From positions 744,001-808,000 of the forward strand of contig NZ_CP014143.1 in assembly GCF_001750105.1 (NCBI RefSeq): DNA of 64,000 nt, given 5' to 3'. Every line of letters begins with the position of its first letter. Position 1 is the stretch's first letter. Below, in pieces: positions 36,416-45,198 of the stretch. Below the pieces are notes generated by a model. It worked only from the letters and a program-made list of their open reading frames with translations. It ran no database searches and was not told the DNA's origin. A program made the position numbers and the translations under genes. Source of the stretch: Microbulbifer aggregans (GTDB lineage Bacteria; Pseudomonadota; Gammaproteobacteria; Pseudomonadales; Cellvibrionaceae).

Positions 36416-36946
36416 TCAGGTAGCCCCATAGCGGAGCCGAGTAAACAGTTGGCTGAGGCCACGGGCACGCAAAATCAGTAGTAGGCCCAGGCCTAGTTCG
36501 ATCACCCCGTTGAGCAGGTTCGCCACATGCACATCCTCGTCAGTAATAGCGATCGGTCCGGACGCAGAGGCGGCCGTGCGCCACAGGTAGAGGCTGGAGA
36601 AAAAGTCTGGGATCGCGTAGCTCAGCAGGAAGCAGCCCATCAGGGTCAAACCGATGGCCTGCAGTTCTTCAGCTGGTTGCGAAAGGGATGTGCCGGGTTC
36701 ACTGGTGGTGGGTAGCAGCCAGTGGGCAACGGTAGCCGGAAACTTCACCAGTACCAGAGAGGCGAACACCATCAGCAGCAGCGCACCGGCCTGCATCAGG
36801 TACCAGCCGCTGAGGCGTTGGGTGTACTCGCCGGAAAGGTAAATGGCGAGGAACTGCGAGATCTCCACCAGAAAGCCGATCGACTGGATCAGCCCATACA
36901 CACCCACTAGGCGCATCCCTACGCCAAGCATTTCAATTGATTTCAA
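36416..36946 (-). CDS. Four-helix inner-membrane protein, unknown
   Basis: 176 residues from TTG 36946, supported by AGGGAG upstream; an ATG at 36931 has none. Four hydrophobic helices are seen: MRLVGVYGLIQSIGFLVEISQFLAIYL, MQAGALLLMVFASLVLV, AIGLTLMGCFLLSYAIPDFF, and LLNGVIELGLGLLLILRARGL. A periplasmic or cytoplasmic loop separates the middle pair. GC content and codon use look like the chromosomal core rather than its AT-richer neighbours, so it may be recently captured core DNA or a core gene between insertions. Function unknown. Confidence 0.7.
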   Translation of the reverse strand: MKSIEMLGVGMRLVGVYGLIQSIGFLVEISQFLAIYLSGEYTQRLSGWYLMQAGALLLMVFASLVLVKFPATVAHWLLPTTSEPGTSLSQPAEELQAIGLTLMGCFLLSYAIPDFFSSLYLWRTAASASGPIAITDEDVHVANLLNGVIELGLGLLLILRARGLSQLFTRLRYGAT

Positions 36947-37171
36947 GCGATTGCACTCCCTGCTGGCTTAAAGTCAGAGGTTACTATATCTCATACCCTA
37001 TTACCGTTTCAGCCTACTTCCACCTGTAGCCGAGGTGGCCAATATCGGTGATGAAAAGAGCGGATGGGCCTAATCAAAAGGCTATAGCGCGCAGCCATAA
37101 GCGTCCAAAGAGGGCAAAGTTGCATTTTTTCAAATGGGGATATCGTGACCTCTCTAAACAGGAGAAAGATC

Positions 37172-37537
37172 ATGCTATCCACAATTAGACAGTCGCTTCG
37201 TACCGCCCTACGTGAAAAAGGACAAAACCTGTTAGCTGACGCTACCTTTTTCAAAATGCCACTACAGATACAGGATTTTCAGAGAATCCCTACTAACTTC
37301 GGTCATATGTCATTGTTGAACCAGTTCAAATTCATGGATCAACCATACTGCGTAGTGCTGGCTAATAGTAGCGGTTGTTCGATGCCTGAAAGCGGCGACT
37401 GGTATGCCTGTGTTTGTAGAGGTGATTGGATGAGCAAAGACTGTATATTGGTCGAGGTCATTTGTTGGCCGGAGTATAGGATAGAAAGCGCACAATCTAA
37501 CCAGCAGAATCGGCAGAATGAGGAAGAACATTCATGA
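37172..37537 (+). CDS. Hypothetical protein, first gene of antitoxin-like operon
   Basis: 121 residues from ATG 37172 with GGAGAAAG upstream; an in-frame ATG at 37145 is rejected. No family is recognised. The sequence is mixed (FKMPLQIQDFQRIPTNFGHMSLLNQFKFMDQPYCVVLANSSGCSMPESGDWYACVCRGDW), with several Cys and Trp, and ends in a Gln/Asn/Glu-rich tail. It overlaps the next gene by 4 bases (ATGA). By position it could be a toxin partnered with the double MbcA/ParS protein, but it lacks the motifs of the RES toxins that usually accompany that family. Confidence 0.6.
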   Translation: MLSTIRQSLRTALREKGQNLLADATFFKMPLQIQDFQRIPTNFGHMSLLNQFKFMDQPYCVVLANSSGCSMPESGDWYACVCRGDWMSKDCILVEVICWPEYRIESAQSNQQNRQNEEEHS

Positions 37538-38238
37538 AAAGACAACCCGATGAAAGGGGCCGGCTTGGCAGGATACTGTTCAAGCTCTTCGATCATTGGC
37601 AGATTACGAATCCCCAGAGACTGATCCTGCTCGGTCTCAATCCTGAGAGTCCCATTGACCCGAACGAGTATCTCTCCCGGGGATCTTTCGCCGCCGACCG
37701 TGACAAGCTCGAACGAGCCAGCATCCTCCTGGGCATCCATAAATCTCTGCGGGTACTGTTTCCAGCGAACAGGGATCTTGTGTATCAATGGATATCGCAC
37801 CCAAATAACCACTTCGATGGGATGACACCGGTTGAGATCGTGGAGCGCCACGGCATACCAGGCATGCACATGGTTCGCGGTTACCTTGATCAGCAGCTTG
37901 CTGGGCAGGACCTGGCTGCCGGGAAACAGATCAAAGCAAGGGCCAAAATCAGCTTGGCTCCAGATGAGGAAAGCATCGAATGGCTCTCCGCAACCACTAC
38001 ATGTAACGAATCTCCTGATTTCGTGTTTGAAACTAGTACAGAGGGAATTCTTCAGCTGCTTGACGTGTGGACTCTCGCATTGAGTATCTTTTCACGCAAG
38101 GAGAAAGCCAGATTATGGCTTGTGACTCACGCGCCGGCACTTGGGTGCGCCCCAGTTGCCATACTTGCTACTAAAAGTGGCCGTACCAAAGTCCTTGGTG
38201 TATTAAGACGGATAGAACAAGGGGATTTTGGTGGATAA
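37534..38238 (+). CDS. Double MbcA/ParS-domain antitoxin-like protein
   Basis: 234 residues. Residues 11-50 form an Xre-like helix-turn-helix (ILFKLFDHWQITNPQRLILLGL). Residues 60-122 are an MbcA/ParS (DUF2384) toxin-binding domain (LERASILLGIHKSLRVLFPANRDLVYQWISHPNNHFDGMTPVEIV...VRGYLD). Residues 173-232 look like a second, divergent copy of the other common DUF2384 form (ALSIFSRKEKARLWLVTHAPALGCAPVAILATKSGRTKVLGVLRRIEQG). Family members are normally single-domain and about 120-150 residues, so this is a fusion. It probably represses its own operon and neutralises one or two toxins. Confidence 0.75.
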   Translation: MKRQPDERGRLGRILFKLFDHWQITNPQRLILLGLNPESPIDPNEYLSRGSFAADRDKLERASILLGIHKSLRVLFPANRDLVYQWISHPNNHFDGMTPVEIVERHGIPGMHMVRGYLDQQLAGQDLAAGKQIKARAKISLAPDEESIEWLSATTTCNESPDFVFETSTEGILQLLDVWTLALSIFSRKEKARLWLVTHAPALGCAPVAILATKSGRTKVLGVLRRIEQGDFGG

Positions 38239-38652
38239 GAAAGTGTACTCTCGGTGTAAAGTAGGGTCTGGGAAGTCGATCTTGCAGCGTTCGAATGAGG
38301 CCAGCTTTCAGACTTCAACGCAAATCACACAGAGGTTGAGTACTGTTGGAGCCACAATTGACCTGTGTAGAACCCAGCGTGTAATCGCCTATATATTAGA
38401 TACGCCCTGGCCCACACTCTAATAGCAAGGCCAAATGCCTAAAGGTTCATAACTGGAGGCGCTCCTCCAAATTTTCAGCGGTCAAATAATAGCGGCGACG
38501 ATTTTTCTAGCAGCTTGCTATAGCCATCTAACATAGCGCTTGCGGGTGTACCTTGACAGAAAGACGGAGGGCTACTGCCCTCCGATCAGATTTTCATTGA
38601 AATCTATTCCGCCTCCGACTCGTAAACTCATCACGAGTCAATGCCTGCATCC
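38239..38652. other. Non-coding junction between antitoxin operon and restriction genes
   Basis: Contains a perfect hairpin CGGAGGGC/GCCCTCCG (38565-38584) and a 12-base match to the tRNA-Phe 3' end, ATTCCGCCTCCG, at 38606-38617. The hairpin would terminate the leftward res transcript (T-rich sequence follows on the minus strand). No coding sequence is supported. Confidence 0.5.
38565..38584 (-). terminator. Terminator after res gene
   Basis: Eight-base perfect stem CGGAGGGC/GCCCTCCG, loop of 4, followed on the minus strand by TCTTTCTG. It lies about 70 bases after the res stop. Confidence 0.6.
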
Positions 38653-41600
38653 TTAACCAATCCTGGCAAACATTTTTGATAAGTAATTCTCACCGCCATC
38701 TTCCATAAACAGCACATGTCGGTCCTCAAGCTCTGCTTTCTTAGCGGGGTCGCTAACATTGAGCAGGTCGGCGAACTTCGTCGGTGATAGTACGAAAGCG
38801 TTCAAGACCAGCTTCGGTTCGCCAGCTTTGGCCTGCTTCTCTAGTGTTGCTTCCACTGTTTTCACTTCTTTGTACAGTCCCAGTTTGGGGTGGGAGAGGT
38901 CGAGATTTCTCAGACCCTTAGGGTCAACGAAGGTGAGCCATTGCTCGCCGGATTCGTCATCAACCAGCCACAGAAGGAAGTCCGGATAGAAATTGCCTGC
39001 GAGGGCAAATCCCAACCCTTTATCCTCGCGCGCCGCATTACGCAGTAGATAGAGGCTCCGTGAACCGACAGCCTCCTTCCCCGGAGCGGAATTGTAGAAA
39101 GCCTCCAGGTCGCGAACAAATTCCCACTCGCTGGGAGCGTCGAATGCCAACGGACGTAATTTCAGCGGAACGGCATCCTTGTCTTCTAGCGACAACAGCG
39201 GATAGTAGAGGTGGCGATCGAAGCTAATGGCCACCATATGTGGCGCGTTCCACTTACTGGCTTCACCGATCATCCCGTCTGCTACCAGCTTTTTCAGTAC
39301 TTCCAGTTTTTTCTGGTACTCCAGTCCGTCATCAGTATTTTCAATCTCGAACTGGTACAACTTCAGCATCGAGCCATGGTCATCATCCATGCGAATGACG
39401 TCGTAAAATTGGCCCTCATAGCCAGTCTTCAGAGACTTGTAAAAACGGTCTGTATAGTCGAGGAGAAGCCGAATCAGGATGTCCTCCTGCTTCCTGACAT
39501 TATCAAAAGCGGTGACGGTAAGCTCTGCCTCAGGAATATAAAGTGTGTACCAATCCGATGCCCCAGCACAGAAATCTACCAACTTCTGGCGATTCAGCCT
39601 CAGATTGCTCCAGCTGCGCTGCAGCTTGTAGTTTTGTACGGTAAGATAAACCCTGTCCCAATCGAACAGGGGGAATAAACCCTTGTTTAACTTGCCTTTA
39701 TGACGGGCCTCTGTGGGTACAGTAGTAGCCTTGCCTTGCGAACTCAGCGCCTCCACTCTCGGGTACAGGTCGAGCACAACATGGGGCAGCTTGATCTTAT
39801 TCTCGAACTCGGCGGGGATCTCATACAGCCAGGGAAAGTGGGCGCGCTTGAACCCCAACTTCTGGTTGTCTTTGTAACCGTCTTTAAGTGCCAGAGTCTT
39901 TAACTGACCTGCAGGCAGGTTGGCCTTGGTGGGAAAATCGAGCTCGAGAACTTCATCGCTGGGCGTAATCCCTTCTTCTTTAAGATAGTCTTTGAACGCA
40001 GCCATATAACTGGCACGGACGCCGAAAATATTGAGTGACTCCAGCTTGTCCAGGTGGACGCCTTTGGGCCGATCCTGCGGCAAGGTGCGCTTTAGGGAGA
40101 ACCCCTTGCCTTTGAGGCGCACTCCACGCCCAAAAAGTTGGATGATCTGTGACCCCTCGCCCTGGCCCATATTCAGCAGGCCCATTGTAGACACGCGCCA
40201 ACTGCTCCAGCCCTCAGTGAACTTACGCGAACCGATTAGCACATTGAGAGTCGTCTCTTTATCATTCAGGGTCCCGAATAGGGCACCGCTAAAATCATCA
40301 TCCGGCTCGCTGTCAAAACCTTCAGCATCTTCTGTAGATTTAAAGAACTTCGCATCGTCACCTATATTAATCAGGCCAAAAGGCTCGGAAGTGCCAACGC
40401 GCAGCGCCAGCTCACCCTTACTACCCTTAAGATTGACTAACTTCAATCGCTGTCTGGAGTTCGCATTGAACAGTCGCTTCAAAATATCGGCATAAAGGTC
40501 GTCGAGCTTGTCAGCAAACCCCATCAGCGGCGTGAAGCGCCCCTTGAAGATATTGTTACCCTTCGCATCCAGAATTTGCGCCTTATCAGCAATCAAATCC
40601 GCGAGCCAGGATTTAACCCGAGCATCCTGATTCAGGAAAAACGCGAGAAAGTTAACCACTTCTAAGATGTCAGATTCTTCACCGGCCACGGTATTGCCAA
40701 CAAACACCCACAGCGGCTTTTCTATATTGTAATCGCTCAGTTTTTCCTGGTGTGTACTCCAGAGCCACAACTGCTGATAGAATGATAGTAGGCAAGCTGT
40801 GAAATACTTCCCAGCATTATCGGCCTGCTCATAGGCTTCACCATCCATATTGAGGATTAGCGACTCCTTGCCATATCCATCCTCATAGAAGAATTTGTAA
40901 GAGTAATCAAACAGGATGCACTTGGCATAGATCTCCCGCGTAGCACTGATGCGGGCTTGGCGTCGGTCCTCACTGCTGAGGGCGAGTTCAGCCAACTGAT
41001 CTTCATCCAGCTTTCTCAAGTTGCTGGTTCCGAACAGCATTTTCGCGCGCTTCTTCTTGATATCCGTCTCGGCGCCCTCTACTGTCAGACCTTTGGCTAC
41101 AGCCTGACCGAAGGTGGCCGAGTATTCAAAAGCAAAGCCACCGCGCACCAGGGCATCACGCCGGCTCATCCAGGCACCAGCAGCCTTCCCTGTTCCGCGG
41201 TGCCCCTCGTCCACCAGTACCAGGTTGTTGCCCTCAAAGGCATCCACGGCCACTGTCTTTTCCCCCATCTCCTCACCGAGCTTATTGATATCGATGATCT
41301 CGATGGTACCCCGCGGTGGCGTTTGCGCCTTATTGAAAGGCTGTGCGAAGCCCATACCGGACAGATGCAGCTCTTCCAGATGCTGCCGAGAAAGCCCCTC
41401 ATTAGGAGTAAGCAGGATAATCTTGTCCGGGTAGTGGTCGCGGTGACCGGCCTGGAAGTAATGCAGGTATTGCTTGATGTTGACATGCAACAGCAGCGTC
41501 TTGCCGCTGCCGGTGGCGTTCCAGAAGGCGATCTTGTTTAGATCATCGGCCACGAAGTCGCGAAAGGGCTCCGCACCCGCCTCCTCGCAATAGCGAGCCA

Positions 41601-42000
41601 TCTGCTCGTTCAAGCCGTCAAGTAGGGCCTGTCGCTTGTTGAAGTACCAGTCCAGGTAGATCTCGGTGAACAACAGTGAGAGGTACTGAAAGTACTTCAT
41701 CCGCAGCTCGTGGCCTTCGCGCTTATTGCGCAGCGCAGTAATGGCTTGCCAGTGACCGACAATGTTCAAGTCATAGCGACGTAGCTCAGTCTCTGATATC
41801 AGGTCTACTTCGAACAGATTGCGCGTCAGTTCTTGGAAGAACAGGGACTGCCCATCCTCGTCGATTCCCTCATGGCGGTCATCGCCCAAGCGTAGCTTTA
41901 GCGCGCCCAAGTTTCCCCCTTGAAAGAATTGCATCAACCAGCGGTTCAACACTAGCTCTTGATGGAAACTGCGCTTGATTTTCTTGGATGCCCGCGCCAT
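38653..42000 (-). CDS. Type III restriction enzyme-like Res subunit
   Basis: 1115 residues. An SF2 helicase core begins with WNATGSGKTLL (Walker A, about 163), LVDEGHRG (DEGH-type motif II, about 263) and FEYSATFG (motif III); motif VI-like GRGVRLKGKG lies near 620-650. A C-terminal PD-(D/E)XK nuclease reads YPDFLLWLVDDESGEQWLTFVDPKG (about 1005-1030). This is the architecture of type III Res proteins, which translocate or slide with Mod and cut when two sites meet. The start overlaps the Mod stop by one base (TGATG), so both are translated together. Confidence 0.9.
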   Translation of the reverse strand: MARASKKIKRSFHQELVLNRWLMQFFQGGNLGALKLRLGDDRHEGIDEDGQSLFFQELTRNLFEVDLISETELRRYDLNIVGHWQAITALRNKREGHELRMKYFQYLSLLFTEIYLDWYFNKRQALLDGLNEQMARYCEEAGAEPFRDFVADDLNKIAFWNATGSGKTLLLHVNIKQYLHYFQAGHRDHYPDKIILLTPNEGLSRQHLEELHLSGMGFAQPFNKAQTPPRGTIEIIDINKLGEEMGEKTVAVDAFEGNNLVLVDEGHRGTGKAAGAWMSRRDALVRGGFAFEYSATFGQAVAKGLTVEGAETDIKKKRAKMLFGTSNLRKLDEDQLAELALSSEDRRQARISATREIYAKCILFDYSYKFFYEDGYGKESLILNMDGEAYEQADNAGKYFTACLLSFYQQLWLWSTHQEKLSDYNIEKPLWVFVGNTVAGEESDILEVVNFLAFFLNQDARVKSWLADLIADKAQILDAKGNNIFKGRFTPLMGFADKLDDLYADILKRLFNANSRQRLKLVNLKGSKGELALRVGTSEPFGLINIGDDAKFFKSTEDAEGFDSEPDDDFSGALFGTLNDKETTLNVLIGSRKFTEGWSSWRVSTMGLLNMGQGEGSQIIQLFGRGVRLKGKGFSLKRTLPQDRPKGVHLDKLESLNIFGVRASYMAAFKDYLKEEGITPSDEVLELDFPTKANLPAGQLKTLALKDGYKDNQKLGFKRAHFPWLYEIPAEFENKIKLPHVVLDLYPRVEALSSQGKATTVPTEARHKGKLNKGLFPLFDWDRVYLTVQNYKLQRSWSNLRLNRQKLVDFCAGASDWYTLYIPEAELTVTAFDNVRKQEDILIRLLLDYTDRFYKSLKTGYEGQFYDVIRMDDDHGSMLKLYQFEIENTDDGLEYQKKLEVLKKLVADGMIGEASKWNAPHMVAISFDRHLYYPLLSLEDKDAVPLKLRPLAFDAPSEWEFVRDLEAFYNSAPGKEAVGSRSLYLLRNAAREDKGLGFALAGNFYPDFLLWLVDDESGEQWLTFVDPKGLRNLDLSHPKLGLYKEVKTVEATLEKQAKAGEPKLVLNAFVLSPTKFADLLNVSDPAKKAELEDRHVLFMEDGGENYLSKMFARIG

Positions 42001-45000
42001 CAGACGTCCTCCACCGAGAACATGCGCTCCAGAAACTCCGGCTCGATTTGGCGCAGTTTCAATACACGAGTTGCACCTCCTTCATCGGCGGTCTGCGTCA
42101 GCACGGAGGGGATATTATGGTCGCCGTTGATATAGACCACATCGAACTCGCTATCCGAAGGATTTATCGCCAGCCTGTCGCACAACTTGGTAACACCTTT
42201 GTAATCCAGCAGCTCGCAGTCACGCCAAAGTACCAGGCAGCTCTCACCAGTAGGCAGAGTGCCAGTCACCGTCGCGAAACCGCGTTCCGGCTGGGCGTCG
42301 ATATGCTTCACTCGCAGACCGACTAGATAGTTAAAGGTCTCCAAAAGATCGATCTTCTGCGGTTCCGAGGCTCCAGCCGAATCTACCGCCACATCCAAGG
42401 TGTAGCTGAAAGGCTTCTTGAAATCCTCTACAGATAGCAGCGAACCGCGGCTCTCAACATCCAACATGTAGCGCAGCAGATAGTCATCTTTGACTTCATT
42501 AGTCGCGTTGTTGACCCAGTCTTCTGAGCCATAAGGGCGGCGCAACTGCAAGTTATTAAGCGCGTCTTCGTAGCTTTCTAGCTTGAGAACCTTGAAGCAA
42601 TGAGACATACCAGTATCAGATGCAGAGGGCTTCCCATTCTCCCAATCTTGAGAGTAAATGACCTTCTGGACTCTAGGCTTTAGGACTGTTTCGAAATACT
42701 CCCCCTGCTCAACAAGTACATACTTTCTCTTCCCGCCATCAGTACGATTCAGCTTTATTACCGCATGGGCGGTTGTCCCTGACCCACCAAAATAGTCAAG
42801 CACTAAGGCATTCTGCTTGGATGCGCCTGCTATATAAATCGAATCCTCTACAGCATGGATTGACTTTGGATAAGAAAAGGGGTTCGCCCCAAATAAATTC
42901 TTTAACAAAGCCGTTCCGTGCTCTGTTGCTGAATGCTTAGCACTGGCCCACGTTGAAACAGAAACAACTCCTTCCTCATTTGGGCGCCGCTTGTAATATA
43001 CATAATTCTTACCAGACCTATCCTTTCTCACCCCTAATTCAGACTTCTTGGCTTCAACCGTCTTCCACTCCCAGCGCCATCGTTTTTGAACTCCATTTTC
43101 ATTATCTGGAAATACTACTGCCTCCCCATCTATTGGCTCCTCAAGCGCAACCCACTCCTCAGTATCTTCTTTCCACTCCATTTCAGGAACTCGAATAGAA
43201 GTATCAGATATATAAATGGGGTAATACATATATCTTCGCGCATCCCTGTCGGAGTCAGAGCCCTCTCGCCGCAAGTTACGCCATTCAAATATCCCATATT
43301 CATCACTCTCAGAGAATCTCGCCTTTTGCTCCGGTGTCGGAGGGAGGCGTTGAATCTTAGACTCATCGGACTCTCCCGCGATCAACATGTACTCATGAGA
43401 TACAGCGTATCCACTTTGTGTCGGCCGTCCAGAAGGGTTAGCACGAACAACGATGGTCCCAAGTAGATTCCCGTCAAACGTATCCGATAAAAGAAAGTTC
43501 AATTCCCGATATTGTGCATCATCAATTGCCGCAACCAGCACACCATCTTGAGTCATTAGCTGGCGTGTTTTGTCGAGTCGACTTTGCATTAACGAAACCC
43601 AACTCGACGACTTATAGCCATTTTTGTAGGATATTGCGCTAGCATCGGTATTGTATGGCGGGTCTATGTAAACGCATTTCACTTGTTCTGAATATCGTGG
43701 ATACAGCATAGACAACCCTTGGAAGTTATCTCCATGCACAAGTAACCCGCCAACCTCACTATCTATATCATTATGACTTTGCAATAGTTTCCGTTTAAAT
43801 TTCTCGCCAAACAGACTTGTATCAACCATCCGAAAAAGTCCGGACTTCAGGTCTTCAACCGTACCGGGTGCAATAGACTCCCAAACCCCGAGTCGCCGCC
43901 ACTGCGACCACTGGTTTTCATTTTCAACTATCTCCGGATAGAGCTCTTCCGGCACTCGATCCAAGGTCATGCAGTAATGACTGGACACCACAAACTTCTT
44001 TTTCAGCCACAGCTTTTTCTGGAATTCCTCTAGCTGGGCCAGAAAATCGATTAATTCAAGAGATATCGCGCGCAGACACTGGATCATACGCAGAGACTTT
44101 TCGATATCTGCAATTGCACCAGCACTCTGCACATCGTCCAGATGCATGACTTCGTTCTTGATATAGAAATCCAGCTCGCGACGCAAAAAACCGCCCAGAT
44201 CCTTATGTATAAAGTAGTCAGCCGTATTTTTGCTCGTGTAATTGGTTAGATGCTTTTCCAATAGGGTGCGCTGGGGATTTTTCTCCGTAGGCGCACGGCC
44301 GTTTAAGTCTAGCCACTGAGCTTTCACGGCAGCATCTGACAACACGGCCTCCACTGCCTTTTTAACCAGAGCTTCCTGTTTGCTGCCTTTTGGCATGGGC
44401 TTGTATTCGAAGCGGACAACCAGTTCTTTACCGCCTTCACCCTCGACTTCCTCCACCGGCAGCAGCTCTTCCTGATATTCAACGCCATCATCGATACGAG
44501 TAACCGTCTTGCGCTCAATCAGTGCAAAGCGGCGCTCTTTCTCGCTGTCTTTACGATTGTCCTTGGCAGTATCGGCCGCCACCAAGCGGAAATGTACAGT
44601 GCGACCATCCTCCAACTTGAAGCTATAGTTGGCGAAGTTTTCACCACTCTTGGTGTAGTACTGGTCCTTGTTGGCCCAATGCAACATAACCTCTTCGCCG
44701 GCATAGGGAATGGCATAGGTATCGCCCTTATAGCGACGCTGGCTGATAAAGTCGCCGCTATCGTAGTAGCGGGAGAAAAAGGCTAACAGGTGAGAAAATA
44801 CCGCGCTCTCATGTTCATTGGCACCGCTACTGTACTGGTCGAGCTTCTGCTTCAGTTCCTTGATCTTGGGCACTTCGTCAGGGTTTAGGCCATCAGCCGC
44901 GTATTGGGCTTCCTTATCTTTAAGCTCCTGCGCTAATTGTTCTCGGTGCGCGGCACCGCCCTCAGCCAGCGCGGCCTGAATTTTTTCCGGCAGACGATTT

Positions 45001-45140
45001 TCTAGATATTCATTGATCTCATTGGCACGGGTATTAAGAATGCGATAAATACCGAAATCCAGCTCCGGGCGGTCAATCTGAAATATCTCACGCAGCTTGA
45101 CGATAAGCTCACGGAATTTTGCGGATTGCTTGGTGGTCAT
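42000..45140 (-). CDS. Type III-like DNA adenine methyltransferase Mod (large)
   Basis: 1046 residues, much longer than EcoP15I Mod (about 640). The extra ~430 residues are N-terminal, helical and charged. The methylase core has DPPYNTDAS (motif IV, about 491) before FGGSGTT (SAM motif I, about 783), the beta-class order typical of type III Mod N6-adenine enzymes; a long specificity region lies between. It probably recognises and methylates the site used by the coupled Res. It starts 58 bases after the upstream SNF2 gene stop. Confidence 0.9.
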   Translation of the reverse strand: MTTKQSAKFRELIVKLREIFQIDRPELDFGIYRILNTRANEINEYLENRLPEKIQAALAEGGAAHREQLAQELKDKEAQYAADGLNPDEVPKIKELKQKLDQYSSGANEHESAVFSHLLAFFSRYYDSGDFISQRRYKGDTYAIPYAGEEVMLHWANKDQYYTKSGENFANYSFKLEDGRTVHFRLVAADTAKDNRKDSEKERRFALIERKTVTRIDDGVEYQEELLPVEEVEGEGGKELVVRFEYKPMPKGSKQEALVKKAVEAVLSDAAVKAQWLDLNGRAPTEKNPQRTLLEKHLTNYTSKNTADYFIHKDLGGFLRRELDFYIKNEVMHLDDVQSAGAIADIEKSLRMIQCLRAISLELIDFLAQLEEFQKKLWLKKKFVVSSHYCMTLDRVPEELYPEIVENENQWSQWRRLGVWESIAPGTVEDLKSGLFRMVDTSLFGEKFKRKLLQSHNDIDSEVGGLLVHGDNFQGLSMLYPRYSEQVKCVYIDPPYNTDASAISYKNGYKSSSWVSLMQSRLDKTRQLMTQDGVLVAAIDDAQYRELNFLLSDTFDGNLLGTIVVRANPSGRPTQSGYAVSHEYMLIAGESDESKIQRLPPTPEQKARFSESDEYGIFEWRNLRREGSDSDRDARRYMYYPIYISDTSIRVPEMEWKEDTEEWVALEEPIDGEAVVFPDNENGVQKRWRWEWKTVEAKKSELGVRKDRSGKNYVYYKRRPNEEGVVSVSTWASAKHSATEHGTALLKNLFGANPFSYPKSIHAVEDSIYIAGASKQNALVLDYFGGSGTTAHAVIKLNRTDGGKRKYVLVEQGEYFETVLKPRVQKVIYSQDWENGKPSASDTGMSHCFKVLKLESYEDALNNLQLRRPYGSEDWVNNATNEVKDDYLLRYMLDVESRGSLLSVEDFKKPFSYTLDVAVDSAGASEPQKIDLLETFNYLVGLRVKHIDAQPERGFATVTGTLPTGESCLVLWRDCELLDYKGVTKLCDRLAINPSDSEFDVVYINGDHNIPSVLTQTADEGGATRVLKLRQIEPEFLERMFSVEDV

Positions 45141-45198
45141 TGGTTGGCCTTAAATATTGATATTCGCTTTAAACTTTTACTGTCTTAATCCCCGAGGG

